A DNA stretch of 64,000 bases, taken from positions 558,001-622,000 of the forward strand of contig NZ_CP126267.1 of assembly GCF_001864935.2 (NCBI RefSeq). Reading direction: 5' to 3'. Shown piece by piece: positions 8,891 to 17,190 of the stretch. Under the pieces are notes generated by a model. The model made no database searches, was not told where the DNA came from, and saw nothing but the letters and a program-made list of their open reading frames with translations. The translations under genes were made by a program, and so were the position numbers. Source of the DNA: Curtobacterium sp. MCBA15_012 (GTDB lineage Bacteria > Actinomycetota > Actinomycetes > Actinomycetales > Microbacteriaceae). Each line of letters opens with the position of its first letter. Position 1 is the stretch's first letter.

Positions 8891-8928
8891 GGACGGCCCC
8901 GTCTCGCCGAGGCGAGACGGGGCCGTCC
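8891..8928. terminator. Perfect 18-bp hairpin ending the sugar-importer operon
   Basis: GGACGGCCCCGTCTCGCC (8891-8908) is followed by a 2-nt loop and its exact complement (8911-8928). It lies 27 bp beyond the stop of the substrate-binding protein and faces the end of the HepT-like gene, so it can act in both directions. There is no T-tract, as is common for terminators in high-GC actinobacteria. Confidence 0.85.
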
Positions 8929-8954
8929 AGTGGTGCGGTGCTGCGGAGCGGGTG

Positions 8955-10067
8955 TCAGCCCTGCTTCGCGAGGTCCTCGAGGGTGCTGTTGCCCTTGTAG
9001 GCCTCGACAGCGTTCTCCTTGGTGACCAGGACCGGGGTGAGCTCGACGGCCGGCACGATCTTCTTGCCGTTGTCGTTGTTCTTGTCCTCCTTCGTCTCCG
9101 GCTTCTTGCCGTCGGCGAGGTCGGACACCAGGTCGATGGCCGCCTGGGCCTCTTCGGTGGTGTTCTTGTAGATGGTCGAGTACTGCTTGCCCTGCATGAT
9201 CAGCGGGATCGACGCGGTCTCGGAGTCCTGACCGGTGACGATCGGGTTCGGCTTGCCGGCCGCGGCGGTCGCGGTCAGGATCGCACGGGCGAGGGTGTCG
9301 TTCGGCGACAGGACGCCGTCGAGCTCGGTGTTCGTGTACGACTTCGTCAGGATGTCGGTCATGCGCGACTGGGCGTTCTGCGCGAGCCAGCCCTGCGTGT
9401 TGGTCTCCGAGAAGCTGGTGCGACCCGAGACGACCTTGACGGTGCCGTCGTCGATCTTCGGCTGGAGCACGTCCATGGCGCCGTTGAAGAAGACCTTCGC
9501 GTTGGCGTCGTCGGGCGAGCCGGAGAAGAGCTCGATGTTGTACGGGCCGTTCGGCTTCTTGGCCTTCATGCCGTCGAGCAGGGCCTGGGCCTGGAGCTGG
9601 CCGACCTTGAAGTTGTTGAACGCGACGTAGTAGTCGACGTTCTCGGTGTTCAGGATGTTGCGGTCCCAGGCGATGACGACGGCGCCGGACTTCTTGGCGG
9701 CGGCGACCTGCGTGCCGAGCTGCGAGCCGTCGGCCGCACCGATGATGATGGCCTTCGCACCCTTGGTGACCATCGACTGGATCTGCGCCTGCTGGTCGGG
9801 GACCGGGTTGCCGGCGTTCGCGTACTGGATGTCCGACTTGAAGCCGGCGTCCTTGATCGACTTCTCGAACGCGGCACCTGCGAGGACCCAGTTCTGCGAG
9901 GTCTTGGCGGGGAGCGCGACGCCGATGAGGGCGCCCTTCTCGATCTTCACGTTCGACGCGCCGTCGGACGAGCCGGAACCGGAGTCGTTGCCACGAGCCG
10001 AGCAGCCGCTGAGGGCGAGGCCCGCGACCAGTGCCAGACCGATGCCGGCGATGAGCTTCTTGCGCAT
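8955..10067 (-). CDS. chvE: Monosaccharide ABC importer, substrate-binding lipoprotein (ChvE-like)
   Basis: A 370-residue periplasmic-binding-protein family member (type 1 fold). The signal peptide ends in lipobox LSGC with Cys22 as lipidation site. The body (LIGVALPAKTSQNWVLAG, GAKAIIIGAADGSQLG, AIVTGQDSET-like segment) matches the multiple-sugar ChvE/xylose-type receptors. It captures a pentose or hexose outside the membrane for the MmsAB transporter. Unusually it is the last gene of the operon, separated from the permease by 84 bp holding a hairpin. ATG 10067 has a GAAAG-type ribosome binding site. Confidence 0.88.
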   Translation of the reverse strand: MRKKLIAGIGLALVAGLALSGCSARGNDSGSGSSDGASNVKIEKGALIGVALPAKTSQNWVLAGAAFEKSIKDAGFKSDIQYANAGNPVPDQQAQIQSMVTKGAKAIIIGAADGSQLGTQVAAAKKSGAVVIAWDRNILNTENVDYYVAFNNFKVGQLQAQALLDGMKAKKPNGPYNIELFSGSPDDANAKVFFNGAMDVLQPKIDDGTVKVVSGRTSFSETNTQGWLAQNAQSRMTDILTKSYTNTELDGVLSPNDTLARAILTATAAAGKPNPIVTGQDSETASIPLIMQGKQYSTIYKNTTEEAQAAIDLVSDLADGKKPETKEDKNNDNGKKIVPAVELTPVLVTKENAVEAYKGNSTLEDLAKQG

Positions 10068-10118
10068 GAGATTGCTTTCTCTTCGTTGAGGAGTGGTGCT
10101 GTGTGGTGAGGGATCGTG

Positions 10119-10144
10119 CGGCCGGCCACCGGGGTGGCCGACCG
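10119..10144. other. Intercistronic hairpin between permease and binding protein
   Basis: Arms CGGCCGGCCACC (10119-10130) and GGTGGCCGACCG (10133-10144) pair with one mismatch across a 2-nt loop. Located between the permease stop and the binding-protein start, it may protect or process the mRNA so that the binding protein is made in excess, a usual need in ABC importers. Function is inference. Confidence 0.5.
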
Positions 10145-10151
10145 CCACGCG

Positions 10152-11444
10152 TTACTGGATGTTGACCTTCTCCGGCTGGTCCTCGATGGACCGCGGCTGC
10201 TGGGCGGCCACCGTGTTCTGCTCGGTGTCCTTCCGCTGGAACTGCTTCAACATCCCGCCGATCAGGGACGGACGGCCCTGCGACTTCGAGTAGACGTCGA
10301 AGGCGACGGCGACGAGGAGGACGAGACCGCGGATGATCTGCACCTTGTTGGACTCGAGGCCCACCAGGGAGAGACCGTTGGACAGGAGCGCCATCACGAG
10401 GCCACCGATGATCGACCCGGAGATCGTGCCGATACCACCCGCGACCGCGGCGCCACCGACGAACACGGCGGCGATCGCGTCGAGCTCCCAGCCGGTGCCG
10501 TCGGCGGGGCCTGAGGCGCCCGAGTAGCCGACGAAGACCATGCCGGCGATCGCGGCGAGGATCGACATGTTCATCATGACGAAGAAGTTGACCTTCTTCG
10601 CGCTGACGCCGGACAGGACCGCGGCGTTGGCGTTGCCACCGACGGCGTAGACCTGGCGACCGAAGATCGTGTTCTTGGTGAGGAAGCCGTACAGGATCGT
10701 CAGGACACCGAGGATGATCGCGACGATCGGGATCGACGTGCCCGCGGGGCCGTGGCCGAACAGGTACGTGGCGACGAGGGTGACGGCGACGAGGATGCCC
10801 GTGCGGACGATCGAGACCCAGAGCGGGACGACCTCGGCCTGCATCTTCTTGCGACGCTGGCGGCCGCGGAACTCGAGGAAGACGAGCACGAGGCACGTGA
10901 TGATGCCGAGGATGACCGTGCCGTTCGAGAACCCGAAGTCCGGGCCGAAGTCGGGCAGGTAGCCCGAGCCGATCTGTGCGTAGTCGTCCGGCACCGGCTG
11001 CGAGGTCGAGTTGCCGATGATCTGGTTCGCACCGCGGAAGATGAGCTGGCCGGCCAGGGTCACGATGAAGGCCGGGACCTTCACGAACGCCACCCAGAAG
11101 CCCTGCCACGCACCGACCGCCGCACCGACCGCGAGGCCGAGCAGGATCGCCGCCCACGCCGGGAAGTGCCACTGCGCCATCGACTGCGCCACGATGATGC
11201 CCGTGAACGCGGCGACCGAGCCGACCGACAGGTCGATGTGGCCCGCGATGATCACCATGACCATCCCCAGCGCGAGGATGAGGATGTAGGAGTACTGCAG
11301 GAACACGTTGATGATGTTCGTGGGCTCGAGGATGAGCCCCTTCGTGAGCACGGAGAAGATCACCAGGATCGCGACGAGCGCGATGATCATGCCGTACTGG
11401 CCGATGCTGTTGCCCTTGCCGAACAGCAGTTTCAGGTTCTTCAT
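10152..11444 (-). CDS. mmsB: Monosaccharide ABC importer, permease (MmsB/GguB-like)
   Basis: A 430-residue integral membrane protein with about ten to twelve hydrophobic segments and the family-typical [16 protein letters not shown] motif near residue 67. It belongs to the ribose/xylose permease family of the carbohydrate uptake transporter 2 class; the length and the [19 protein letters not shown] region match the MmsB/GguB group. It starts ATG 11444, overlapping the ATPase gene by 4 nt. It forms the channel for the substrate delivered by the ChvE-like lipoprotein. Confidence 0.9.
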   Translation of the reverse strand: MKNLKLLFGKGNSIGQYGMIIALVAILVIFSVLTKGLILEPTNIINVFLQYSYILILALGMVMVIIAGHIDLSVGSVAAFTGIIVAQSMAQWHFPAWAAILLGLAVGAAVGAWQGFWVAFVKVPAFIVTLAGQLIFRGANQIIGNSTSQPVPDDYAQIGSGYLPDFGPDFGFSNGTVILGIITCLVLVFLEFRGRQRRKKMQAEVVPLWVSIVRTGILVAVTLVATYLFGHGPAGTSIPIVAIILGVLTILYGFLTKNTIFGRQVYAVGGNANAAVLSGVSAKKVNFFVMMNMSILAAIAGMVFVGYSGASGPADGTGWELDAIAAVFVGGAAVAGGIGTISGSIIGGLVMALLSNGLSLVGLESNKVQIIRGLVLLVAVAFDVYSKSQGRPSLIGGMLKQFQRKDTEQNTVAAQQPRSIEDQPEKVNIQ

Positions 11445-13033
11445 GAGACGGTGGCGCCCTTCCGCGCGGAGGTCATGCTGCGCATGAGCGTTTCTGGATC
11501 GGCCTGGTCTGCGGGGACGTCAGCCGTGATCTGGCCCTCGAAGATCGTGTAGATCCGGTCGGAGAGGCCGAGGAGTTCGGGGAGCTCGGAGGAGATGAGG
11601 ATGATGCCCTTCCCCTGTGCCGCGAGCTGCTGGATGATGCCGTAGATCTCGAACTTCGCACCGACGTCGATGCCGCGGGTGGGCTCGTCGAGGATGAGCA
11701 GGTCGGGGTCCGTGAACATCCACTTGGACAGGACGACCTTCTGCTGGTTCCCGCCGGAGAGCTTGCCGACGTTGTCCTCGACCGAGGGCACCTTCGTGCG
11801 GAGCATCTTGCGGTACTTCTCGGCGACGTCGTACTCCTGCAGGGAGTCGACGACACCGCCCTTCGAGATCTTCGGCAGGTCGGCGGAGACCGTCGAGCGC
11901 TTCACGGTGTCGAGCAGGTTCAGGCCGAGCGCCTTGCGGTCCTCGGAGACGTACGCGAGACCGTTCGCGATCGCCTGCTGGACGTTCGCGACCTTGATCT
12001 CGCGGCCGTCCTTGATGATCTGGCCGTCGAGGAAGGTGCCGTAGGAGCGACCGAAGATGCTCATCGCGAGCTCCGTACGGCCGGCGCCCATCAGGCCCGC
12101 GAAGCCGACGATCTCGCCGCGGCGCACGTGGAAGTTCGAGCCCTTGGCGACGAGGCGGGCGGAGTCCTGCGGGTGCTGGACGGTCCAGTTCCTGACCTCG
12201 AAGAAGACCTCGCCGATCTTCGGCGTGCGGTCCGGGAAACGGCTCTCGAGCGAGCGGCCGACCATCCCGCGGATGATGCGGTCCTCGTTGACGCCGTCGC
12301 CCTTGACGTTGAGGGTCTCGATCGCCTTGCCGTCACGGATGATCGTGATCTCGTCGGCGATCTGCTCGATCTCGTTCAGCTTGTGGCTGATGATGATGCT
12401 CGCGATGCCCTTGGACTTCAGGCCGACGATGAGGTCGAGCAGGTGCTGCGAGTCGTTCTCGTTCAGGGCCGCGGTCGGCTCGTCGAGGATGAGGAGCTTG
12501 ACGTCCTTGTGCAGGGCCTTGGCGATCTCGACGAGCTGCTGCTTGCCGACACCGAGGTTCTTGATCTGCGTGTCCGGGTCCTCGTCGAGGCCGACGCGGG
12601 CGAGCAGGTCCTGGGCGCGCAGCTGGGCGGCGGTCCAGTCGATGACGCCGAAGCGTCCCGGCTCGTTGCCGAGGAACAGGTTCTCGGTGATCGACAGCTC
12701 GGGGATGAGCGCGAGCTCCTGGTGGATGATGACGATGCCGGCCTGCTCGGACTGCTTGATGTCCTTGAAGCGGACCTCGTCGCCCTCGTAGACGATCTCG
12801 CCGCTGTAGGTGCCGTACGGGTAGACGCCCGACAGCACCTTCATGAGGGTCGACTTGCCGGCGCCGTTCTCGCCGCAGATCGCGTGGATCTCGCCGGCGC
12901 GGACGCTGAGCGACACGTCCGAGAGCGCCTTCACACCAGGGAACTCCTTGGTGATCGAACGCATCTCGAGCAGGGTCTCGGCGCTGGTGACGGACCTGGT
13001 TGCCAGGTCCGGTCCCTGTGGGGTTGACGCCAC
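11441..13033 (-). CDS. mmsA: Monosaccharide ABC importer, double ATPase (MmsA/GguA-like)
   Basis: A 530-residue protein with two fused ABC ATPase domains. Domain 1 has Walker [10 protein letters not shown] (54-62), a degenerate signature [10 protein letters not shown] and Walker [14 protein letters not shown]. Domain 2 has a relaxed P-loop (GLMGAGRTE), signature LSGGNQQK and [14 protein letters not shown]. Asymmetric degeneration like this is normal for sugar-type double ATPases. It is the first gene of the importer operon, with promoter and LacI operator immediately upstream. Confidence 0.93.
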   Translation of the reverse strand: MASTPQGPDLATRSVTSAETLLEMRSITKEFPGVKALSDVSLSVRAGEIHAICGENGAGKSTLMKVLSGVYPYGTYSGEIVYEGDEVRFKDIKQSEQAGIVIIHQELALIPELSITENLFLGNEPGRFGVIDWTAAQLRAQDLLARVGLDEDPDTQIKNLGVGKQQLVEIAKALHKDVKLLILDEPTAALNENDSQHLLDLIVGLKSKGIASIIISHKLNEIEQIADEITIIRDGKAIETLNVKGDGVNEDRIIRGMVGRSLESRFPDRTPKIGEVFFEVRNWTVQHPQDSARLVAKGSNFHVRRGEIVGFAGLMGAGRTELAMSIFGRSYGTFLDGQIIKDGREIKVANVQQAIANGLAYVSEDRKALGLNLLDTVKRSTVSADLPKISKGGVVDSLQEYDVAEKYRKMLRTKVPSVEDNVGKLSGGNQQKVVLSKWMFTDPDLLILDEPTRGIDVGAKFEIYGIIQQLAAQGKGIILISSELPELLGLSDRIYTIFEGQITADVPADQADPETLMRSMTSARKGATVS

Positions 13034-13176
13034 GGTGCATCTCCTTCTGCCGCTGCAGTGCGGCAGTCCTTCGGGTGGTGAGGAAGCGGCAGTGGGGGCG
13101 CAGGAGACCTGCGTGGACCCCGTTGTCGCGTCCGGTGCCCGCCCTGGCCGGCCCGGTGGGCCGGGATGTGACGGTC

Positions 13177-13192
13177 ATGTGACCGTTCACAT
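13177..13192. promoter_or_regulatory. LacI-family operator for mmsA operon
   Basis: ATGTGACCGTTCACAT is an inverted repeat with 6-bp arms ATGTGA/TCACAT around CCGT. It lies just downstream of the -10 of the mmsA promoter. A nearly identical 16-mer sits before the adjacent lacI gene, so this regulator is the likely binder. Confidence 0.8.
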
Positions 13193-13207
13193 CGGCGGAA
13201 CGGAGGT

Positions 13208-13238
13208 AATTTACGCACAGCGCCGAGGGGGCTGTCAA
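13208..13238 (-). promoter_or_regulatory. Promoter of mmsA-mmsB-chvE
   Basis: On the minus strand TTGACA (13233-13238) and TAAATT (13208-13213) are separated by 19 bp. This is a good vegetative sigma match for a GC-rich genome, though the spacing is slightly long. The operator begins 15 bp downstream of the -10, in the transcript-start region, where a bound repressor would block initiation. Confidence 0.65.
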
Positions 13239-13366
13239 TTCGGTTGGGTCGCGTTTCTGTAACGGCCCGCGCGATCCGGCGGAAGCCGCGCGGGTCCGGC
13301 CCCCGAGGTGGGGGCACGGGAGGCGCGGCGCGGCCCGGTCGCGCGTCCCTCGACCCGCCACGGGGC

Positions 13367-13408
13367 GGACGGGAGGCGCGGTGCGGCCCCGCCACGGGCC
13401 TCCCGTCC
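13367..13408. repeat. Palindromic repeat, GGACGGGAGGC family
   Basis: Arms GGACGGGAGGCGCGGTGCGG and the complementary side ending GGGCCTCCCGTCC. It lies immediately downstream of lacI (stop at 13422) and could act as its terminator. Confidence 0.8.
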
Positions 13409-13421
13409 CGGCGCGGTCGCG

Positions 13422-14441
13422 TCAGCGGCGGCGCGGTGCGCCGGTCGACCCGCGCACGACGAGCTGCGGGACGAGGTCCACGGGCCGGAGCGCCTGCTCT
13501 GCGGCGGGGAGCAGCAGCTCGACGCAGCGACGGCCGAGCTCGGGGAAGTCGACCTGCACGGTGGTGAGCGGCGGCCAGAGGTGCTTCGCCTCCGGGATGT
13601 CGTCGTACCCGACCACCGACAGGTCGCCCGGGACGTCGAGGCCGTAGGAGCGGGCCGCGTGCATGACCCCGAGCGCCATCGCGTCGTTCGAGCAGAAGAT
13701 CGCCGTGCAGTCCCGGTACCGCAGCAGTTCGCGCCCCGCGTGGTAGCCGAAGTCCGCGGTCCAGTCGCCCAGGATCGGTGGGACGACGGGCATGTCGCGG
13801 TCGCTCATCTCGCGGAGGAAGCCCTGCATGCGGGCCTCGGCCTCGATCCAGTCGCGCGGGCCCGCGATGTGCCGGACGTACTCGTGCCCGAGGTCGAGCA
13901 GGTGCGCGGTCGCGAGCCGGGCCCCCTCCATCTGGTCGACGAACAGGGTCGTCGGGCCGTCGCCGACGCTCGTCCGCAGCGCCACGTACGGCGTGCGCAT
14001 GCCGAGTTCCTCGATGAGGTCGAACACGCGCTGCTGGGGCGCGATGACGATGATCCCCTCGACGTCCTGGTCGAGCAGGTGCCCGAGACCGTCCCGGACC
14101 GCGGCGTCCGTCGCGTCGGCGATGTTCGACGTGGTCACCGAGTACCCGCGCGACACCGCCGCGTCCTCGATGGCCTGCATGGTCGCGGCCGGGCCGTAGT
14201 GCGAGCGCTGCGCCGTGAGGACGCCGATCGTGTGCGTCCGGCTCGTGACCAGTGCCCGCGCTGCACGGTTCGGCCGGTACTGCAGCTGCTCCATCGCCGC
14301 GAGCACCTTGTCCCGGGTCTCGGCACGGATCGCGTCGGAGTTGTTGAGCACCCGCGAGACGGTCTGGTGCGAGACGCCGGCGACCCGCGCGACGTCGCGG
14401 ATGCTGGGCGATCGCGGTTGCTGTGTCCGCGGTGACGCCAT
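13422..14441 (-). CDS. LacI-family transcriptional regulator of the monosaccharide importer
   Basis: A 339-residue repressor. The N-terminal helix-turn-helix reads SIRDVARVAGVSHQTVSRVL (about 13-32), with hinge region RPNRAARAL. The C-terminal ligand domain contains typical segments IGVLTAQRSHYGP and TAIFCSNDAMALGVM. It probably releases DNA when a sugar binds. It lies upstream of mmsA in the same orientation, and near-identical inverted repeats stand before both genes, indicating local control and autoregulation. The inducing sugar is unknown. Confidence 0.92.
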   Translation of the reverse strand: MASPRTQQPRSPSIRDVARVAGVSHQTVSRVLNNSDAIRAETRDKVLAAMEQLQYRPNRAARALVTSRTHTIGVLTAQRSHYGPAATMQAIEDAAVSRGYSVTTSNIADATDAAVRDGLGHLLDQDVEGIIVIAPQQRVFDLIEELGMRTPYVALRTSVGDGPTTLFVDQMEGARLATAHLLDLGHEYVRHIAGPRDWIEAEARMQGFLREMSDRDMPVVPPILGDWTADFGYHAGRELLRYRDCTAIFCSNDAMALGVMHAARSYGLDVPGDLSVVGYDDIPEAKHLWPPLTTVQVDFPELGRRCVELLLPAAEQALRPVDLVPQLVVRGSTGAPRRR

Positions 14442-14476
14442 CGTTGCTCTCTCCCGCTCGGGGCCGTGGCACCTCG

Positions 14477-14492
14477 ATGTGCACGTTCACAT
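14477..14492. promoter_or_regulatory. Second LacI-family operator, before lacI
   Basis: ATGTGCACGTTCACAT lies 36 bp upstream of the lacI start and differs from the mmsA operator at two central positions (one breaks symmetry). A possible -10, CATAAT, lies just upstream on the minus strand (about 14509-14514). Confidence 0.7.
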
Positions 14493-14630
14493 TCCGAGCC
14501 AGATCATTATGCACGGGAGTCGGCTGCGCGCCACCCGACCCCGGCCGACGCCGTCAGCGGGACGCGCCCGGGGCGCACGCACGGGAGGGTCGAGGCGGGA
14601 CCGCCACGACCCTCCCGTTCGTCGACGTCG

Positions 14631-15173
14631 TCAGCGCGTGACGTGCAGTCCCTGGCGCTCGAGCTCGGCGAGCTGCCACCCGAGCCACGGGCTCCACGCG
14701 AAGGGCGCACCCGCGACGGACTCGCGCAGCGCCTCCTCGGAGACCCACGCGTACTCGGCGACCTCGTCGTCCGCGGGGGCCGGCACGTCGTCGGTCACGG
14801 CGCGGAACACCGGGCAGACCTCGTTCTCGACGATGCCGGAGGCGTCCACCGCGCGGTACCGGAAGTCGGGCAGGACGAGCTCGACGTCGCGGACGGTGAT
14901 GCCGAGCTCACGGGATGCACGGCGGGCGACGGCGTCCTCGAACGCCTCGTCCGGGCCTGGGTGCCCGCAGAACGTGTTGGTCCACACGCCGGGCCAGGTC
15001 TTCTTGCTCAGGGCGCGGCGGGTCACGAGGACCTCACCCGCGGTGTTCCGCACGTGGCACGAGAACGCGAGGTGGAGCGGCGTGTCGGTCGTGTGCACCG
15101 CGAACTTGTCCGCCGTGCCGACCGGGGTACGGTCATCTGCCAACAGGACGACGGTTTCCGGGAAAGTGTTCAT
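14631..15173 (-). CDS. idi: Isopentenyl-diphosphate delta-isomerase (type I)
   Basis: A 180-residue Nudix-fold isomerase interconverting IPP and DMAPP, the starter for carotenoid chains. The active-site cysteine lies in NTFCGHP, the Nudix region is DEAFEDAVARRASRELGI, and the catalytic glutamate is in ENEVCPVF. Length is normal. It is transcribed away from crtE with only 21 bp between start codons, which share an AT-rich -10 region, so precursor supply and pigment synthesis are probably co-expressed. Confidence 0.95.
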   Translation of the reverse strand: MNTFPETVVLLADDRTPVGTADKFAVHTTDTPLHLAFSCHVRNTAGEVLVTRRALSKKTWPGVWTNTFCGHPGPDEAFEDAVARRASRELGITVRDVELVLPDFRYRAVDASGIVENEVCPVFRAVTDDVPAPADDEVAEYAWVSEEALRESVAGAPFAWSPWLGWQLAELERQGLHVTR

Positions 15174-15182
15174 CTGCACCGA

Positions 15183-15191
15183 TAGATTAGG
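15183..15191. promoter_or_regulatory. Overlapping back-to-back -10 boxes of crtE and idi
   Basis: TAGATTAGG supplies TAGATT for crtE on the plus strand and TAATCT for idi on the minus strand. The crtE box ends 6 bp before ATG 15195 and the idi box 10 bp before its ATG, predicting leaderless or nearly leaderless mRNAs. The -35 elements are weak and would lie inside the opposite coding region. Confidence 0.5.
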
Positions 15192-15194
15192 CCA

Positions 15195-16253
15195 ATGAGC
15201 GAGGAAGCGGCCACCGTGGCCCAGATCGACCTCGCGCTGGTCGACGACTGCATCGAACGCTTCTTCGCGGTGTCGTCGGCCCGCGCGCAGCGGTTCGGCC
15301 GACCGTCCGAGGAACTCTGGCGAGTCCTCCGCAAGGCGAGCATGGGCGGCAAGCGGTTCCGCCCCCGCATGGTGCTGACCGCCTACGGCTTCCTCGGCGG
15401 CACCGACGACCACGCCGCGGCCAACGTCGCCGCGGCGTACGAACTCCTGCACACCGCCCTCGTGGTGCACGACGACGTCATCGACCGCGACTGGTCCCGT
15501 CGTGGGCAGCCGAACGTCGCCGGGGCGTTCCGCGACACCGGGACCACGGGTGGCCTGGCCCTGCCGACCGCCGAGCACCGCGGGGTGAGCGCGGCCGTCA
15601 TCGCCGGTGACCTCGCCCTCGTCGCCGCCGCCCGGTTCATCGAGGCGTCCGGCGTCACCGGGGAGCGACGCTCCCGTCTGCTCGAGATCCTCGACGACGC
15701 GGTGTTCGCGAGCGCCGCGGGCGAGATGACCGACGTCGACCTCGCGCACGGCGTGATGCCCTCCGTCGACGAGGTCCTCGCGATGGAGCGCGCGAAGACG
15801 AGCGTGTACTCGTTCGAGGCACCGCTGCAGTCCGGCGCCGTGCTCGCCGGGGCCTCCGACGAGGTGGTCGAGGCCCTCGGTGCGTTCGGCCGCGAGATCG
15901 GCATCGCGTACCAGATCGTCGACGACCTGCTCGGGGTCTACGGCGACGAGACCGCGACCGGCAAGTCCGTCCTCGGCGACCTGCGCGAGGGCAAGCGGAC
16001 CATGCTCATCGCGTACGCCGCGACCACCGACTGCTGGGACGACATTGCGCCGTACCTCGGCGACCCGGGCCTCACCGAGGAGCGCGCCGCCGAACTCCGT
16101 GCCACCCTGGAGACCTGCGGCGCCCGATCGGCTGCCGAGTCCAGGATCGCCGAGCACGCGGCCCTCGCCCGTGCCGAGCTCGCAGCCCTGCCCTACGACC
16201 TCGCCGACCGCCTGGAGGCACTCGTGACCGAACTGCTGGAGCGCGTGCGGTGA
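15195..16253 (+). CDS. crtE: Geranylgeranyl diphosphate synthase
   Basis: A 352-residue trans-prenyltransferase making the C20 precursor of carotenoids. The substrate-binding motifs are GGKRFRP (51-57), the first Asp-rich motif DDVID (93-97) and the second DDLLGVYGD (243-251). First gene of the carotenoid operon; ATG 15195 has no Shine-Dalgarno sequence, consistent with a leaderless message. Its stop overlaps the crtB start (GTGA). Confidence 0.95.
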   Translation: MSEEAATVAQIDLALVDDCIERFFAVSSARAQRFGRPSEELWRVLRKASMGGKRFRPRMVLTAYGFLGGTDDHAAANVAAAYELLHTALVVHDDVIDRDWSRRGQPNVAGAFRDTGTTGGLALPTAEHRGVSAAVIAGDLALVAAARFIEASGVTGERRSRLLEILDDAVFASAAGEMTDVDLAHGVMPSVDEVLAMERAKTSVYSFEAPLQSGAVLAGASDEVVEALGAFGREIGIAYQIVDDLLGVYGDETATGKSVLGDLREGKRTMLIAYAATTDCWDDIAPYLGDPGLTEERAAELRATLETCGARSAAESRIAEHAALARAELAALPYDLADRLEALVTELLERVR

Positions 16254-17167
16254 CCCAGACCGCACCACCGCGTCTGCCCCTCTACGACGCGACGGCCGAG
16301 GCTGCGTCCGGGGTCGTCATCGAGCGCTACTCGACCTCGTTCGGCCTGGCCAGCCGCCTGCTCACCAAGGACACGCGGGAGCACATCCGCAACGTCTACG
16401 CCCTCGTGCGCGTCGCCGACGAGGTCGTCGACGGCCCCGCGACCGAGGCCGGTCTCGACCACGACCTCGCCCTCACGGTCCTCGACGAGCTCGAGACCGA
16501 CACCGAGCGCGCGATGGCGCACGGCTTCTCGGTGAACCCCGTCGTGCACGCCTTCGCCCGGACCGCCCGCACCACGGGCTTCGGTCCCGAGCTGACGCAG
16601 CCGTTCTTCGCGTCGATGCGGATGGACCTCGAGCGCACCGAGCACGACCAGGCCTCGTTCGACCGCTACGTGTACGGCTCGGCCGAGGTCGTCGGCCTGA
16701 TGTGCCTCCGCGCGTTCGTGCACCGTGCCGGACGACCGACCTTCGACGACACCGTGCTCGTGGACGGCGCGCGGGCCCTCGGCGCCGCGTTCCAGAAGGT
16801 CAACTTCCTCCGCGACCTGCACGCCGACTTCGAGGTGCTCGGTCGCTCGTACTTCCCGGGGGTCGACATCCGCTCGTTCGACGAGGCGACGAAGCACCGC
16901 CTGGTCGCCGACGTGCAGGCCGACCTCGACCGCGCCGCCCTGACCGTGCCGCTGCTGCCGGCCGACGCGCGCAAGGCCGTCGGGCTCGCGCACGCGCTGT
17001 TCCAGGAGCTCAACGACCGCATCGCGGCGACCCCGGCGGACCGTCTGGTCACCAGCCGGGTCCGGGTGCCGAACCCGGTCAAGGCGCGGCTGGCCGCGCA
17101 GGTGCTCGCCGGACGCGCGCCGCTCGCGTCCCGGGCTGCCCACCACCGGACGGGAGGCGCGCGATGA
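16250..17167 (+). CDS. crtB: Phytoene synthase
   Basis: A 305-residue squalene/phytoene synthase condensing two GGPP molecules to phytoene. The first Asp motif is in RVADEVVD (54-61), the second in NFLRDLHAD (185-193). GTG start overlaps crtE. The last residues (HHRTGGAR) come from a palindromic repeat spanning the crtB/crtI junction, so the native C-terminus was probably slightly different. Confidence 0.95.
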   Translation: MTQTAPPRLPLYDATAEAASGVVIERYSTSFGLASRLLTKDTREHIRNVYALVRVADEVVDGPATEAGLDHDLALTVLDELETDTERAMAHGFSVNPVVHAFARTARTTGFGPELTQPFFASMRMDLERTEHDQASFDRYVYGSAEVVGLMCLRAFVHRAGRPTFDDTVLVDGARALGAAFQKVNFLRDLHADFEVLGRSYFPGVDIRSFDEATKHRLVADVQADLDRAALTVPLLPADARKAVGLAHALFQELNDRIAATPADRLVTSRVRVPNPVKARLAAQVLAGRAPLASRAAHHRTGGAR

Positions 17168-17190
17168 CCCCGCCACGTGCCTCCAGGCCG
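17147..17190. repeat. GGACGGGAGGC-family repeat spanning the crtB/crtI junction
   Basis: Left arm CCGGACGGGAGGCGCG (17147-17162) and right arm CGCCACGTGCCTCCAGGCCG (17171-17190) flank the crtI start codon at 17164. The repeat encodes the crtB C-terminus and the crtI N-terminus. Folding of the RNA would place the crtI ATG in or near the loop. Confidence 0.7.

Larger units (their letters stand above)
13034..13421. other. 388-bp control region and repeat between mmsA and lacI
   Basis: No gene is present. From mmsA outward it holds the 5' untranslated region, the LacI operator (13177-13192), the promoter (13208-13238), a partly degenerate GGGAGGCGCGGCGCGG half-repeat near 13315, and a full palindromic repeat (13367-13408) just behind the regulator's stop codon. 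Confidence 0.8.

Noticed and set aside
8542..11172. Very long minus-strand frame across the chvE and mmsB genes
   Set aside because: It crosses several real genes out of frame, is low-complexity and has no start signals; codon-position bias creates such frames.
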